From JAICYJ01 sp963766445 (lineage in GTDB: Bacteria; Actinomycetota; Thermoleophilia; Gaiellales; JAICJC01), in NCBI GenBank assembly GCA_963766445.1, contig CAVXZW010000025.1:1-64000 (forward strand): DNA of 64,000 nt, written 5' to 3'. The number at the start of each line of letters is the position of its first letter. Within the stretch, counting starts at the first letter, position 1. This document shows, piece by piece, positions 9,891 through 19,227 of this stretch. The translations under genes and the position numbers were made by a program. A model generated the notes under the pieces. That model was not told where the DNA came from. It made no database searches and saw only the letters and a program-made list of their open reading frames with translations.

Positions 9891-11470
9891 ATGACGCCCA
9901 CCGTCTCCCCGCAGGCGGGTCGCCTCGCCGTGCCCGAACGCGATCGCACCTCCGCCCAGATCCGGCGCTTCGCGCTGCTCTGGATGGCCGCGTCGATCGG
10001 CGTGCTGCTGTCGGTGGCGCTGGCCAGCCTGGTGGCCTCGCACTACCGCGACGACGCCACGCGCCGGGCGCGGGCGAACGCCGACGCCGAGCTGGCCGTG
10101 GCACACCTGCAGGCCCAGATCGAGGGCCAGGCGGCGAACGTGCTCGGGTACCGGTCGACGGGTGAGGCGATCTACCGCCAGCAGTTCTCGGCCGGTGGCC
10201 GCAATACGCGGGCGGCGCTGGCCGACCCTCCGCCTGGCGACGATCACGGCCGGCAACCACCTCAGCGACCGGCAGCTGCTGGCCGGCGCCACCCACGACA
10301 TCGCGGCCTGGGAGAACGCGGCCGCGCTGGAGCTGGCCCGGCCCCACGGCGGACAGGGGGGCCTGTCTTCCGCCGGGAACCCGGCACCCAACGGGCAGGT
10401 GGCCGAGATCAGCCCGGCAGCTGAACCTGCTGGCCTCGTCGCTGACGGGTGAGACGCAGGACGCGCGCTCGGCCACGAAGCAGCACGCGCACATCGCCGA
10501 CCTGATCCGCCAGGGATCGATCCTGTTGGGCCTGATGATCCTGTTCGCCGGCGGCGTGCGGCTGCTGCGCCGGGCGTTCACCCTGGCCGCCGAGGCCGAT
10601 GCGCGACGCGCGCGCGAGGCCCGCTGGAGCAACCAGATCGAAGCGGTGATGGCCTGGAGCGTGCGCGCCAAGGGCGCGGTCACGCGCAGCCAGCTGATCG
10701 GCTTCGCCCACATGGTGCCGCGCGAGGCGGTCGGGGCGCACTGCTTCATCGTCACCGAGGGCGCGGCGCCGGCCCACCCGTCGCACGGCCTGCCCAAGTT
10801 CGCGATCGAGGTGGACGACGCCGGCGAGGGCCTGCACGTCTCGGTCTGCTTCCAGCCCGAGCGCGGCGACGAGCACGACCACCAGGCGCTCGACCTGCTG
10901 CTGGGCCACCTGTCGGCGCTGTGGCGGACGGTGCTGCGGCAGGAGAACCTGGAGCGTGCGGCCGGCCACGACGCGCTCACGGGACTGCCCAACCGGCGCG
11001 CGTTCGAGGCGGAGCTGCGGCGGCGGGTGGCGCTGTCCAAACGGCGCGGGCTGGGATTCACGCTCGCGATCGTCGACCTCGACCACTTCAAGCAGGTGAA
11101 CGACTCGTTCGGCCATCCGGAGGGCGACGCGGTGCTGCGGCGGGCCGGCGAGGGCATCCGCGAATCGCTGCGAACGTCCGATCGCGTGTTCCGCTTCGGC
11201 GGAGAGGAGTTCGCCCTGATCCTGGAGACGGCCGACGAGGGCGGCGTGGCCGACCTGCTGGAGCGCGCCCGTCTGGCGGTGAAGGCGCTGGGCGTCGCGC
11301 CCACCCCGGCGCGACGGTTGTCGGCGTCGATCGGCTGGGCGGTGTTCCCGCACGACGCGGACGACCGAGCCGAACTGATCGCGCTCGCGGACGGCGCGCT
11401 CTACCAGGCCAAGGAGACGGGCCGCGACCGGGTGATCCGGGCCGGGCGGTACGAGCGACTGGCCGGCTAG
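9891..11470 (+). CDS. Membrane diguanylate cyclase (GGDEF), two frameshifts
   Basis: Predicted cyclic-di-GMP synthase of about 525 residues. It has a membrane segment at about residues 25-47, a helical extracytoplasmic sensor of about 140 residues, a second membrane segment (GSILLGLMILFAGGVRLL), a GAF-like middle region and a C-terminal GGDEF domain. The domain carries DALTGLPNRRAF, DLDHFKQVND and the active-site motif FGGEEF. An RxxD inhibitory site (RTSD) sits five residues before GGEEF, so product feedback is expected. Two insertions break the frame: CCC for CC near 10228 and CCC for CC near 10413. The region between them may hold further errors. An in-frame GTG lies 6 bases before the chosen ATG. 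Confidence 0.85.
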
Positions 11471-11479
11471 CCCGGGACG

Positions 11480-12827
11480 CTAGACCCCGATCGCCAGCCC
11501 GTCGCGCCGCGGCTCGGTGCCGCCGCGCAGGATCCCCTCTGCATCGCGGTGGATGACGTGGCCGTTGCCGAAGTTGCCAACATCCCCGACCACGCTGGTC
11601 GGCCGGTCGAAGCGGTCGGCCAGGTGCTCCAGCGGCGGCTCGAGCGACACCGTGCCGTCCTCCTCCAGCCGGTAGCGGGGCGCGTCGAGCGCGGCCTGTG
11701 GGTCGAGCCCATGGTCGAGCATGTTGACCAGCACCTGCACGTGGCCCTGCGGCTGGAACTGACCGCCGGTGACGCCGAGCACCGCCGCCCAGCGGCCGTC
11801 CGCATCGAGCAGGGCGGCCGGGATGATCGTGTGGAAGGGACGCTTGCCGGGGGCGAACCCGTTGGGGTGGCCGGGCGCGCTCGACGAACCCGGAGCCGCG
11901 GTTCTGCAGCATGAAGCCGTGGCCGGGCACGATCACCTGGGAGCCGAACCCGTAGAAGATGCTCTGGATCAGCGAGACGGCCATGCCGTCCCCATCGGCA
12001 GTGCAGACGTACGCGGTGCCGCCGATGGTGGCGTAGCCGCGCTCGTAGGCGGCGGCCAGCGCCTCGACCTGGTCGGGCAGCTCGGGCGAGCGCAGCGACT
12101 CGAGCGCCCAGCCCGCGATCGAGCCCTGGCCGTTCGGCGGCATCTCCAGCAGCCGGTGGCCGCGATAGCCGAACGCCAGCGGCTCGACCCAGTCGTTGCG
12201 GTGCGCCTCGAGGTCGCCGGGAGCGAGCCAGCAGGCGCCGGCGATGGCGGCGGCGGTGTCGCCCTGATAGAAGCCGCCGGCCACGACCGTTTCCAGCGTG
12301 TCGGCCAGCGCCGGATTGGCGAAGTAGGGGCGTGGCTGGAACACCTCGCGGGCCTCGCCCGACAGCTCGTCCCAGTCCTCCGTCCATCCGGCCGTGTTGC
12401 GCGGCTGCATCGGGAAGCCGCGCCGGGCGAGTGCGATCGCCGGCCCCAGCGCGGCGGCCAGGCCTCGTGACGAGAACCGCTCGGCCAGGTCGGCCCAGCC
12501 GGAGGGGCATCCGGGCACGGTCACGCTGCGCGGCCCGAACAGCTCGGGCAGCGCATCGCCGGGATCGGCCGGCGACCGCCCACTGGCGTTCAGCCCCAGC
12601 GGCGGCTCGCCGTCGCGAACGACGATCGCAAACAGGTCGCCGCCGACGCCGCACTGGTTGGGCTCGGTCACCGCCAGCACACCGGCGGCGGCCAGCGCCG
12701 CGTCCATGGCATTGCCGCCGTCTCGCAGCACCTCCGCGCCGGTCAGCGCGGCCAGCGGCTGGCTGGTCGAGACCATGCCGCCACGACCGATCGCGGGCGG
12801 CCGGCTCGGGGAGAGGGACCAGGTCAC
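11480..12827 (-). CDS. ggt: Gamma-glutamyltransferase family protein (one frameshift)
   Basis: Ntn-hydrolase that cleaves or transfers gamma-glutamyl groups. The N-terminal half has the family block GGMVSTSQPLAALTGAEVL and NQCGVGGDLFAIV. The autoprocessing and catalytic threonine is in GGTAYVCTADGDG, followed by SLIQSIFYGFGS; the small-subunit block TGGQFQPQGHVQVLVNMLDHG is near the end. An extra base near 11885 breaks the frame. The corrected length of about 448 residues is at the short end for the family and no secretion signal is seen, so a cytosolic acylase-like or detoxifying role is possible. The GTG start at 12827 is tentative; there is no clear ribosome-binding site. Confidence 0.8.
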
Positions 12828-12856
12828 GCGCGGATCGTAGATGGTTGATTCGCCGC

Positions 12857-13789
12857 TCAGTTCAGCGGGAACGGCAGCTGCCACCAGGGCGGCCGGCCGC
12901 TCGGCTCGATCGAGCTGACCCACTTCACCCACCAGAAGCCACGGCGCCCGGGCACAACCAGCCGCGCCGGGCCGCCGTTCGCCGACGGCAGGTCGCGGCC
13001 GTCGAGCTCGGTGGCCAGCAGCAGCCGCGGCAGGTCGGCCACGTCGAAACGGCGGCTGTAGCCGGTGTGGGAGCTGACCAGCACGCTGCGCGTGCCGGGC
13101 GGCACCGGCCCCAGCAGGTCGGCCACGGCCACCCCGCTCCAGCGGTTGACGCTGTACCAGCCGCTGGTGCAGTCAAGCGCGCAGGTGACGGAGCGGGGCG
13201 CCAGGCCGGCGATGCGATCGCGCCACTCACCGGCGTCCACCGCCGGCGTGGAGTCGTCAAGCCACGAGGTCGGGATGGGCTGGTCGCGGCGCAGCGAGCC
13301 GGTGGCCGCGCGGGAGGCGCCGAGCGTGCCTTCGAACGCCGCCTTGACGGCGACCGCCAGCACGGCGAACCCGGCCAGCCGCAGGAACCCGGCCCGCGTC
13401 AGGTCGCCCCGCCGGGGCCGCTGCGGCCGGTTGATGATATGCATCGCCACCAGCGGCAGCAGCGCCAGCGCGAGTGCGATGTGGATGGCCAGCACCGTCA
13501 CCGGCCCCACCACCGACAGCCCCAGCGAGTGCGCGATGCCGGTGGCCAGCATCGCCACCGCCACGGCCGCCGTCGCCACCGCCGCGCCCATGTCGGGCCG
13601 CGCACGGTGGAGGCCGCGCCGCACCACCGGCACCTTCCAGCGCACCAGTAGCAGCACAGCGAAGCCGGCGGCGCCGTGTGCCCACGTCACGATCCAGGCC
13701 CGCGACTCCCCGACCCAGAGCGCCAGGACGCCGGTCACGAACGCAGCCAGCAGCGCAGCCAGCAGAGTCAGGTTGGTGCGGCGCGCCAC
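12857..13789 (-). CDS. Membrane-anchored molybdopterin oxidoreductase
   Basis: A 310-residue fusion of four N-terminal membrane helices (residues about 8-125, cytochrome b561/DUF4405-like with histidines in MHIINR and AIHIAL) and a C-terminal sulfite-oxidase-type molybdopterin domain. The Mo-ligating cysteine is the one in DCTSGWYSVNRWSG, and the cofactor pocket is completed by GGPARLVVPG and GFWWVKWVSSIE. It would act at the membrane, with haem passing electrons between the quinone pool and the Mo centre; the substrate cannot be told. It is encoded just upstream of ggt with a 29-base gap. The start is GTG. Confidence 0.82.
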   Translation of the reverse strand: MARRTNLTLLAALLAAFVTGVLALWVGESRAWIVTWAHGAAGFAVLLLVRWKVPVVRRGLHRARPDMGAAVATAAVAVAMLATGIAHSLGLSVVGPVTVLAIHIALALALLPLVAMHIINRPQRPRRGDLTRAGFLRLAGFAVLAVAVKAAFEGTLGASRAATGSLRRDQPIPTSWLDDSTPAVDAGEWRDRIAGLAPRSVTCALDCTSGWYSVNRWSGVAVADLLGPVPPGTRSVLVSSHTGYSRRFDVADLPRLLLATELDGRDLPSANGGPARLVVPGRRGFWWVKWVSSIEPSGRPPWWQLPFPLN

Positions 13790-13816
13790 AAGCTCAGGCT
13801 AGCCGCAGGCGGTTGG

Positions 13817-15349
13817 CTACGCCTCGATCGCCACGGCGTCCTGAGCCGGGTTCACGGCCGGCGCGTGCCGCAGCCCGAAGAAGGCCGTCATCGCCGCCGA
13901 GAAGGCCAGCACCGCGCCCACCAGCATCGCCCCCTGGACGCCGTGCACGAAGGCGTTCAGCGCCTGGTTCTCGAGCGCGTTTGCGGCCGCCGGGGGGGCG
14001 CCGTGGCTGATCGCCAGCTGATGGATCTTGGCGCCCTGGCCGCCGGTCACCAGCGGCACCAGCGCCTGGCCGTGCGTCCACACGCTGTCGACCCGCGTGG
14101 ACACGACCGCGCCCAGCACGGCAACGCCCAGCGCGCCGCCGACCTGCCTGGAGGCGTTGATCACCCCGGAGGCGACTCCCGCCTTGGTGTGGTCGACCGC
14201 TCCCATCCCCGCCGCCGATACGGCGGGCATCGTCATGGCGATGCCGATGCCGGCGAGCACGTACGCGGGCCAGATCATGTTGTAGGAGCTGTCGACCTGC
14301 AGCCGCGACAGCTGCAGCAGGCCGGCCGTCATCATCAGCATGCCCACCGTCATCTGGTAGCGCGGCGGCACCCTGCCGCTCATCCGGCCTGCGATCGGCG
14401 CCACGAAGATCACCATCATGGTCAGCGGCAGCGACCGCACACCGGCCTGGAGGGCCGAGTACCCGAGCACGTTCTGGAAGTACAGCGTCACGAAGTAGAA
14501 GATGCCGAACATCGCAAAGCCGACCATCAGCACCACCGCGCTCGAGGCCGAGAACACCCGCGACTGGAAGAAGCTGAGCGGGAGCATCGGCTCGCTGGTG
14601 CGCGCCTCACGCCAGATGAAGGCGGCGAACAGCACGGCGGCTGTGCCCAGGAAGAACAGCGTGTAGGGCGACGTCCACGAGTGGCTGCCGGTCTTGATCA
14701 GCCCCCACGTCAGCGAGAACAGCGCGGCGGTGACCAGCACGACGCCGATCAGGTCGAGCGTCTTTGTGGTGGTATCGCTTGACTCGACCACGGCCCACCA
14801 GGTGACGCCGGCGGCGATCACGCCGATCGGGACGTTAATCCAGAACACGGCCGACCAGGACACGTTCTCGACCAGGAACCCACCCAGCAGCGGTCCGATC
14901 GCCAGGCCCAGGCCGGAGATGCCGGCCCAGACGCCGATCGCGGTCGGCAGCTGCTTGCGCGGGAAGGCGGACACCAGGATCGACAGCGACAGCGGGTTCA
15001 AAAGCGCGCCACCGACGCCCTGCAGCGACCGGAACGCGATCAGCTGGGTGTCGCTCGTGGCCAGCGCGCACGCGGCCGACGCGATCGTGAAGATCGCCAG
15101 GCCGACCAGGAAGATGCGTTTGCGGCCAAAGCGGTCACCGAGCTTGCCTCCGAGCAGGATCAGCGCGGCGAACGTGAGCACGTAGCCGTTGACCGTCCAC
15201 TCCAGGTTCTCGGGGTTGGTGATGTGGAGCGAACGCTGGATCGTCGGCAGCGCGACGTTCACCACCGTGTTGTCCAGCATGATCATGAACAGGGCGAAAC
15301 ACATGGCGAACAACGTCCACCACTTGTGGTTTGGATGGTCTTTGGTCAT
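13817..15349 (-). CDS. DHA2-family MFS exporter (EmrB/QacA type)
   Basis: Proton-driven drug exporter of 510 residues with 14 predicted membrane helices. Motifs: LDNTVVNVALPTIQ in helix 1, GKLGDRFGRKR in the first cytoplasmic loop (motif A), and GPLLGGFLVENVSW (motif C of drug antiporters). The start ATG overlaps the stop of the preceding TetR gene (ATGA), which makes this a classic regulator-exporter operon. A perfect palindromic operator lies just upstream of the TetR start. The substrate is not identifiable. Confidence 0.93.
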   Translation of the reverse strand: MTKDHPNHKWWTLFAMCFALFMIMLDNTVVNVALPTIQRSLHITNPENLEWTVNGYVLTFAALILLGGKLGDRFGRKRIFLVGLAIFTIASAACALATSDTQLIAFRSLQGVGGALLNPLSLSILVSAFPRKQLPTAIGVWAGISGLGLAIGPLLGGFLVENVSWSAVFWINVPIGVIAAGVTWWAVVESSDTTTKTLDLIGVVLVTAALFSLTWGLIKTGSHSWTSPYTLFFLGTAAVLFAAFIWREARTSEPMLPLSFFQSRVFSASSAVVLMVGFAMFGIFYFVTLYFQNVLGYSALQAGVRSLPLTMMVIFVAPIAGRMSGRVPPRYQMTVGMLMMTAGLLQLSRLQVDSSYNMIWPAYVLAGIGIAMTMPAVSAAGMGAVDHTKAGVASGVINASRQVGGALGVAVLGAVVSTRVDSVWTHGQALVPLVTGGQGAKIHQLAISHGAPPAAANALENQALNAFVHGVQGAMLVGAVLAFSAAMTAFFGLRHAPAVNPAQDAVAIEA

Positions 15350-15963
15350 CCATCCACCTCCTGGGGATTCGTCTGCAGCAAAGCGAGCAGCGTTTGTGGA
15401 ATCTTGGGCAGCTGGTCTGCGACCTCGGGCCCCTCGAGGGCCATCCGGAAGCCGGCGGCGAGCACGAAGCCCAGCCACAGCCAGCCGATCTGATCGGCGT
15501 CGATGTCGGAGCGGGCCGTGCCCATCTCCTGCATGTGGGCGACCGAGCTGACCACCCGGCGCCGCATCTCGGTCACGCTCTGGGCGAGCGCCCGCTTGAT
15601 CACGGGGTCGTCGGCCAGGGTGATCGCAAGCATCCGCAGGCGCGACACCTCGATCATGACCGGATCGTGCGAGAGGTCGCCGACCATCATCACCATCTGC
15701 TCGAGGCCGTTGTCGCAGCCGTCGAGCATGGTGTGGATCCGGTCCTTCAGCTGGGCCGTCGCGTCCACCAGCACGGCCGCGAACAGGGCCTGCTTGGAGG
15801 GAAAGTGCTTGTACAGCATCGGCTCCGAGCAGCCCGCTGCGCGGGCGATCTCGGCGGTGCCGGCGCGGTGGTAGCCGTGGCGGGCAAAGACCGTGCGGGC
15901 AGCCGCCAGGATCGTCTCGTACCGCTCGTCGCGGGTCAGTCGCTGTCTCGGTGCCACGGCCAT
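15346..15963 (-). CDS. TetR-family repressor
   Basis: Repressor of 205 residues with the N-terminal helix-turn-helix (ETILAAARTVFARHGYHRAG through EPMLYKHFPSKQAL, residues about 16-62) and a helical ligand-binding domain. It is the first gene of a two-gene unit with the DHA2 exporter, overlapping it by four bases. The operator 5'-TTAGTGAATATTCACTAA-3' lies 10 bases upstream of its start codon, so autoregulation and ligand-induced expression of the exporter are expected. Confidence 0.93.
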   Translation of the reverse strand: MAVAPRQRLTRDERYETILAAARTVFARHGYHRAGTAEIARAAGCSEPMLYKHFPSKQALFAAVLVDATAQLKDRIHTMLDGCDNGLEQMVMMVGDLSHDPVMIEVSRLRMLAITLADDPVIKRALAQSVTEMRRRVVSSVAHMQEMGTARSDIDADQIGWLWLGFVLAAGFRMALEGPEVADQLPKIPQTLLALLQTNPQEVDG

Positions 15964-15973
15964 GACGGGTAGA

Positions 15974-15991
15974 TTAGTGAATATTCACTAA
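15974..15991. promoter_or_regulatory. Perfect 18-bp TetR operator
   Basis: TTAGTGAATATTCACTAA is an exact inverted repeat of two 9-bp halves, AT-rich in a GC-rich window, 10 bases upstream of the tetR start. Position and symmetry fit autoregulation of the tetR-MFS operon. No second copy was seen in the window. Confidence 0.85.
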
Positions 15992-16070
15992 CCACGCAAG
16001 GTGTGACCGTTATGGAAGGGTTAACCGGCCGTTGCTGCGCCCGCCGGGCCGGTCGCTACCGTAGGCGGGA

Positions 16071-16923
16071 ATGGACGCTCCGGGTCAGCTCCCCGATGAC
16101 CACCTGATCCTGGACGAGGTCACCCAGCAGCTGGCCACCACCTTCCAGCTGCTGAGCGGAGACCCCGACGAGGCCGCCGAGCGGGCGCTGGCGGAGATCG
16201 GCGTGGACACGCGCACCGAGGCCGCGCTGCTGGGCGAGATCGCCGCCGCCGGCCCGCTCGCGCACCCCGATCGGTTCGAGCAGAGCCACCGCCTGGTGAT
16301 GCGGGCTCTGGAGGTGCTCGACCGCGACGGCTGGAAGCATCCGGCTGCTGCGCCGGCTGGGCCCGTTCTCGGGTGCCGCCGCCGGAGCCGTGCAGTTCGT
16401 GGCGCGCACGATCGTGCGCGGCCACGTCTCGAACGTCGTGCACGCGCTGTCTCGCCTGTATGCACGGCGGGAGAGCCAGTCGCAGACGGCCAGCGGCGAG
16501 CGCCGCATGCTGGCGCGGGCGCGGATCCAGGCCGACCGCCTGACGCTCGGGTACAAGGGCGGAAGCCTGCCGTTGCCGACCGTGCTGATCGGCGGCGCAG
16601 CGGTGCCGGTGCTGGCGTCGATCGCGCGCCAGTTCGGCGCGGTCAAGGGCCAGGGACCGTTGCTGATCGTGCCGCTGGGCGTGATCCTGGCGATCGCGTT
16701 CGCCGTGCTGGCGTGGGTACTGCTGCAGGGCGCCGGTCTCGCTCACCGCCGCATCAAGGTGACGCTCGACCCGTCGCTGGCGGCGCTGTACGAGACGATC
16801 GGCCACTGCGGCAACCCGCCCCGGGACGACAGCGCGGCGATCGCGGCGGCCGCGATCGCGCTGACGGCGCTGGCCTGGTTCGTCGTGCCGATCGCGATCG
16901 CGATCATCGCGACGTTCCTGTAG
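16071..16923 (+). CDS. Membrane protein of unknown function (one frameshift)
   Basis: Not recognised. The N-terminal 90 residues are acidic and helical (DDHLILDEVTQQLATTFQLL…). After removal of one extra G near 16344 (CCGGCTG for CCGCTG) the protein runs to about 283 residues with a basic linker (SRLYARRESQSQ…), two closely spaced membrane helices at about residues 180-225 and a last one at the C-terminus. It is followed after 57 bases by a PilZ protein in the same direction, so a role in signalling or envelope physiology is possible. It diverges from the TetR-MFS operon. Confidence 0.65.
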
Positions 16924-16980
16924 CCGCCGACACTCCTCAATCGCTAAGGCATCGGCGCCGGATGGCCGATACCGGGGACC

Positions 16981-17727
16981 ATGACACTCTCGCCAACAGA
17001 TGCGATGTCGCTGCTGTTCAACAAGCCCGATGTGGAGCTGGAGCTCAAAGGCGGCGGCATCCTGCGCATCCATCTGATCTCGCTCGAGGGCGAGCGCGCC
17101 ACGGTCACGGCGCCGCGCCTGTCCGTCGCAACCGGCATGACGCTGACCGGCCGGGTGGTCGGCCCGGATGCGCGGCCGTGGGAGCTGCACCTGAACGTCG
17201 ACGACGCCAGCTACCACACCCAGGATCTTGCGATGGTGCAGCTCGTGCCCGGCGCCATCCAGGTGGACGAGAGCCGGCGGGCGTCCGAACGCGTGCCGAT
17301 CGGCGGCGTCGCCTGGCTGGAGGCGGTCAACTGCCAGGAGGTGGTCGACCGCGATCGCGTGGATGGCACGCTCGACGACCTCTCACGCACCGGCGTCGCC
17401 TTCACGACCGCCCGCGTGCTGCGGGTCGGCGACCGGCTCATGTTCCACGGACGCTTCTTCGCCGACTCGATCAACGGGGAGGTGCGCGTCGCCTCCGTGC
17501 GCCCCGCCCACACGCAAGGACACACCGTGGTCGGCTGCCGGTTCCTGCACGTCGACAACGACAGCATCGCCAAGATCGACCGCGTGCTGTCCGGCGGCCA
17601 GGAGCCGAGTGAGCAGCCCGGCCTGTCGATCGCAGCCCTGCGTGAGCTGGTCGTGGTCGAGGACGGCGTCGAGCCCGAAGAGGATCCCGGCAGCGGCTGG
17701 CTGAGCCGGATCCGCCGCGACCGCTAG
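16981..17727 (+). CDS. PilZ-domain cyclic-di-GMP receptor
   Basis: 248 residues with a YcgR-like beta-rich N-terminal part (residues 15-95) and a PilZ domain. The ligand motif is present in full: RRASERVPI supplies RxxxR, and DLSRTGVAF supplies the D/NxSxxG element about 40 residues later. It should bind cyclic di-GMP in the cytosol and relay the signal to an unknown partner, perhaps the membrane protein encoded just upstream. With the diguanylate cyclase at 9.9 kb and the GGDEF-EAL protein at 44.4 kb it gives the window synthesis, turnover and reception of this messenger. Confidence 0.88.
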   Translation: MTLSPTDAMSLLFNKPDVELELKGGGILRIHLISLEGERATVTAPRLSVATGMTLTGRVVGPDARPWELHLNVDDASYHTQDLAMVQLVPGAIQVDESRRASERVPIGGVAWLEAVNCQEVVDRDRVDGTLDDLSRTGVAFTTARVLRVGDRLMFHGRFFADSINGEVRVASVRPAHTQGHTVVGCRFLHVDNDSIAKIDRVLSGGQEPSEQPGLSIAALRELVVVEDGVEPEEDPGSGWLSRIRRDR

Positions 17728-17738
17728 AGCGCAACCAG

Positions 17739-18131
17739 CTAGAGCAGCTCGGATGCGTGCTCGCGGAAGATGGTCGCGAAGTCACCGGCGCCGGGAGCGT
17801 GCAGCGCCTCGACCAGCGCCTTCAGCCGCGGCGGCATCACGAGCAGGTACCGCGCCGGACCGGCAGACGCGTTCCAGTACGAGTGCGGCGTTCCCCGCGG
17901 CACGAACACCGCCGCGCCCGGGCCTGCCTCCACCTCGTCGTCGCCTACGCGGAACCCGAGCGTGCCCTCGAGCACGTACCAGGCCTCGTCGTCTGAGTGG
18001 TGGACGTGCAGGCCCGCGATCGGACGCTCGCGGCTGGTGACGCCGCCCGGATCGGACCATTCGACCAGGACGAACTGCCCTTCCCGGCCGCCCACGGCTC
18101 CCGCAGCGAGCGGGTCGGCGCGCGTCGCCAT
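17739..18131 (-). CDS. Cupin-domain protein (downstream copy)
   Basis: Single-domain cupin of 130 residues. Both cupin motifs are visible: GLHVHHSDDEAWYVLEGTLG with metal-binding histidines and glutamate, and GAAVFVPRGTPHSYWN with the final histidine. It starts with ATG overlapping the stop of another cupin gene (TGATG), so the two are translationally coupled. Function unknown; such small cupins act as isomerases, dioxygenases or sugar-binding proteins. It ends the ADH-MBL-cupin-cupin unit. Confidence 0.8.
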   Translation of the reverse strand: MATRADPLAAGAVGGREGQFVLVEWSDPGGVTSRERPIAGLHVHHSDDEAWYVLEGTLGFRVGDDEVEAGPGAAVFVPRGTPHSYWNASAGPARYLLVMPPRLKALVEALHAPGAGDFATIFREHASELL

Positions 18132-18526
18132 CAGCTCGGTGAGTAGGCCTGGCCGGGCGTGCCGCCGACGCACAGCACCAGCGTGCCGTCGTCGAGCGCG
18201 ACGGCATCTCGTTCCACCTCGGGGCTGACGTGCATCATCTGGCCGGCGTCCAGCTCGACCGTCTCGCCGTCACAGGTGAAGCGGGCGCGGCCGCGGAGCA
18301 GCAGGTACAGCTCCTCCTGGCCGCCGTACTCGGTCTCGCTGTGCGGAACGATCAGCTCGCGGCCGGCGTCGGCCACGTTGGCGTTGACGCCGAATCCGGC
18401 GATCCCGAAGTGATCGCCGATCGACTGCCAGCGGCTGCCGAAGTCGGGCTCCCGGGCCCACGCCTCCCAGAACCCCGGCTCGGCCGTGCTGCCCACCGCC
18501 TCGATCCGTGCCACCGTCCAGGCCAT
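18131..18526 (-). CDS. Cupin-domain protein (upstream copy)
   Basis: 131 residues, beginning MAWTVARIEAVGSTAEPG. It contains a cupin barrel with SETEYGGQEELYLLLRGRARF as the first motif and MMHVSPEVERDAV as the second. The first motif has Gln/Glu where many metal cupins have two histidines, so metal binding is uncertain. The ATG overlaps the MBL-hydrolase stop codon (TGATG) and its own stop overlaps the next cupin start. The product is only distantly similar to the downstream cupin, so this is not a recent duplication. Confidence 0.78.
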   Translation of the reverse strand: MAWTVARIEAVGSTAEPGFWEAWAREPDFGSRWQSIGDHFGIAGFGVNANVADAGRELIVPHSETEYGGQEELYLLLRGRARFTCDGETVELDAGQMMHVSPEVERDAVALDDGTLVLCVGGTPGQAYSPS

Positions 18527-19227
18527 CAGCGCTCGACTTGCGATCCGCCCACGATCGCGTCGCGGCCGTCCGGATAGCGCACCCAGGCCTTGTTGGTGCC
18601 GTCGTAGTCGGGTGCCCACAGGATCAGGGTGGCCGGCTCGCCACGCACCGTGCAGGGCGCGTCGCCCTCCGGATCGAGGCCCCGCCAGATCCGGATGAAC
18701 GGGTTGTGCTCCCACTCGTCGCCGATCGTGGTCGGCAACGTGTGGCCGGGGTGCACCCGCACGGCCGGGTCGAGCTGCATGAGGCGGTCGATCGACCTGC
18801 GCATGTCCGCGTAGCCGTTCTCTCCGCCGCCGGTGGTGCCGCCGAGGGTGCCCTTGAAGAGGACGTCGGCGGTGAACACGTCGCTTTGGTCGACGAGGAA
18901 GCTGAGGTGGTCGGTGCAGTGCCCCGGGGTGTAGATGGCCTGGATCCGCAGATCGCCGGACTGCACCACCTGCCCGTCGGCCAGCTCCGGCCAGCGCAGC
19001 AGCGGCACGCCCAGCCGCGCGGCCGTCTCCTCCACGCCGACCACGTGGTCGGCGTGGCCGTGGGTGACCAGCACATGGGTGATGGTGATGTCATCGGCCG
19101 CGGCCCGGGCGGCCAGCGGCTCCGTCACACCGTTGCCGTCGATGTACACGCCGTGGCCACCGGGCCGATCGGCGACCAGGTAGGCGTTCGACGTCCAGGT
19201 CGGGTGCTCGGCGCGCTCGACGATCAC
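18526..19227 (-). CDS. Metallo-beta-lactamase-fold hydrolase
   Basis: 233-residue hydrolase with the binuclear metal site of the MBL superfamily: THGHADHVVG (HxHxDH), GHCTDH, FTADVLF and PGHT. It is closer to glyoxalase-II-like thioester hydrolases than to true lactamases. It starts at a GTG that overlaps the ADH stop (GTGA). In mycobacteria a thiol-dependent formaldehyde dehydrogenase gene is likewise followed by an MBL hydrolase gene, where the hydrolase is thought to open the formyl-thiol product. A similar pairing here is inference from order and family only. Confidence 0.85.
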   Translation of the reverse strand: MIVERAEHPTWTSNAYLVADRPGGHGVYIDGNGVTEPLAARAAADDITITHVLVTHGHADHVVGVEETAARLGVPLLRWPELADGQVVQSGDLRIQAIYTPGHCTDHLSFLVDQSDVFTADVLFKGTLGGTTGGGENGYADMRRSIDRLMQLDPAVRVHPGHTLPTTIGDEWEHNPFIRIWRGLDPEGDAPCTVRGEPATLILWAPDYDGTNKAWVRYPDGRDAIVGGSQVER

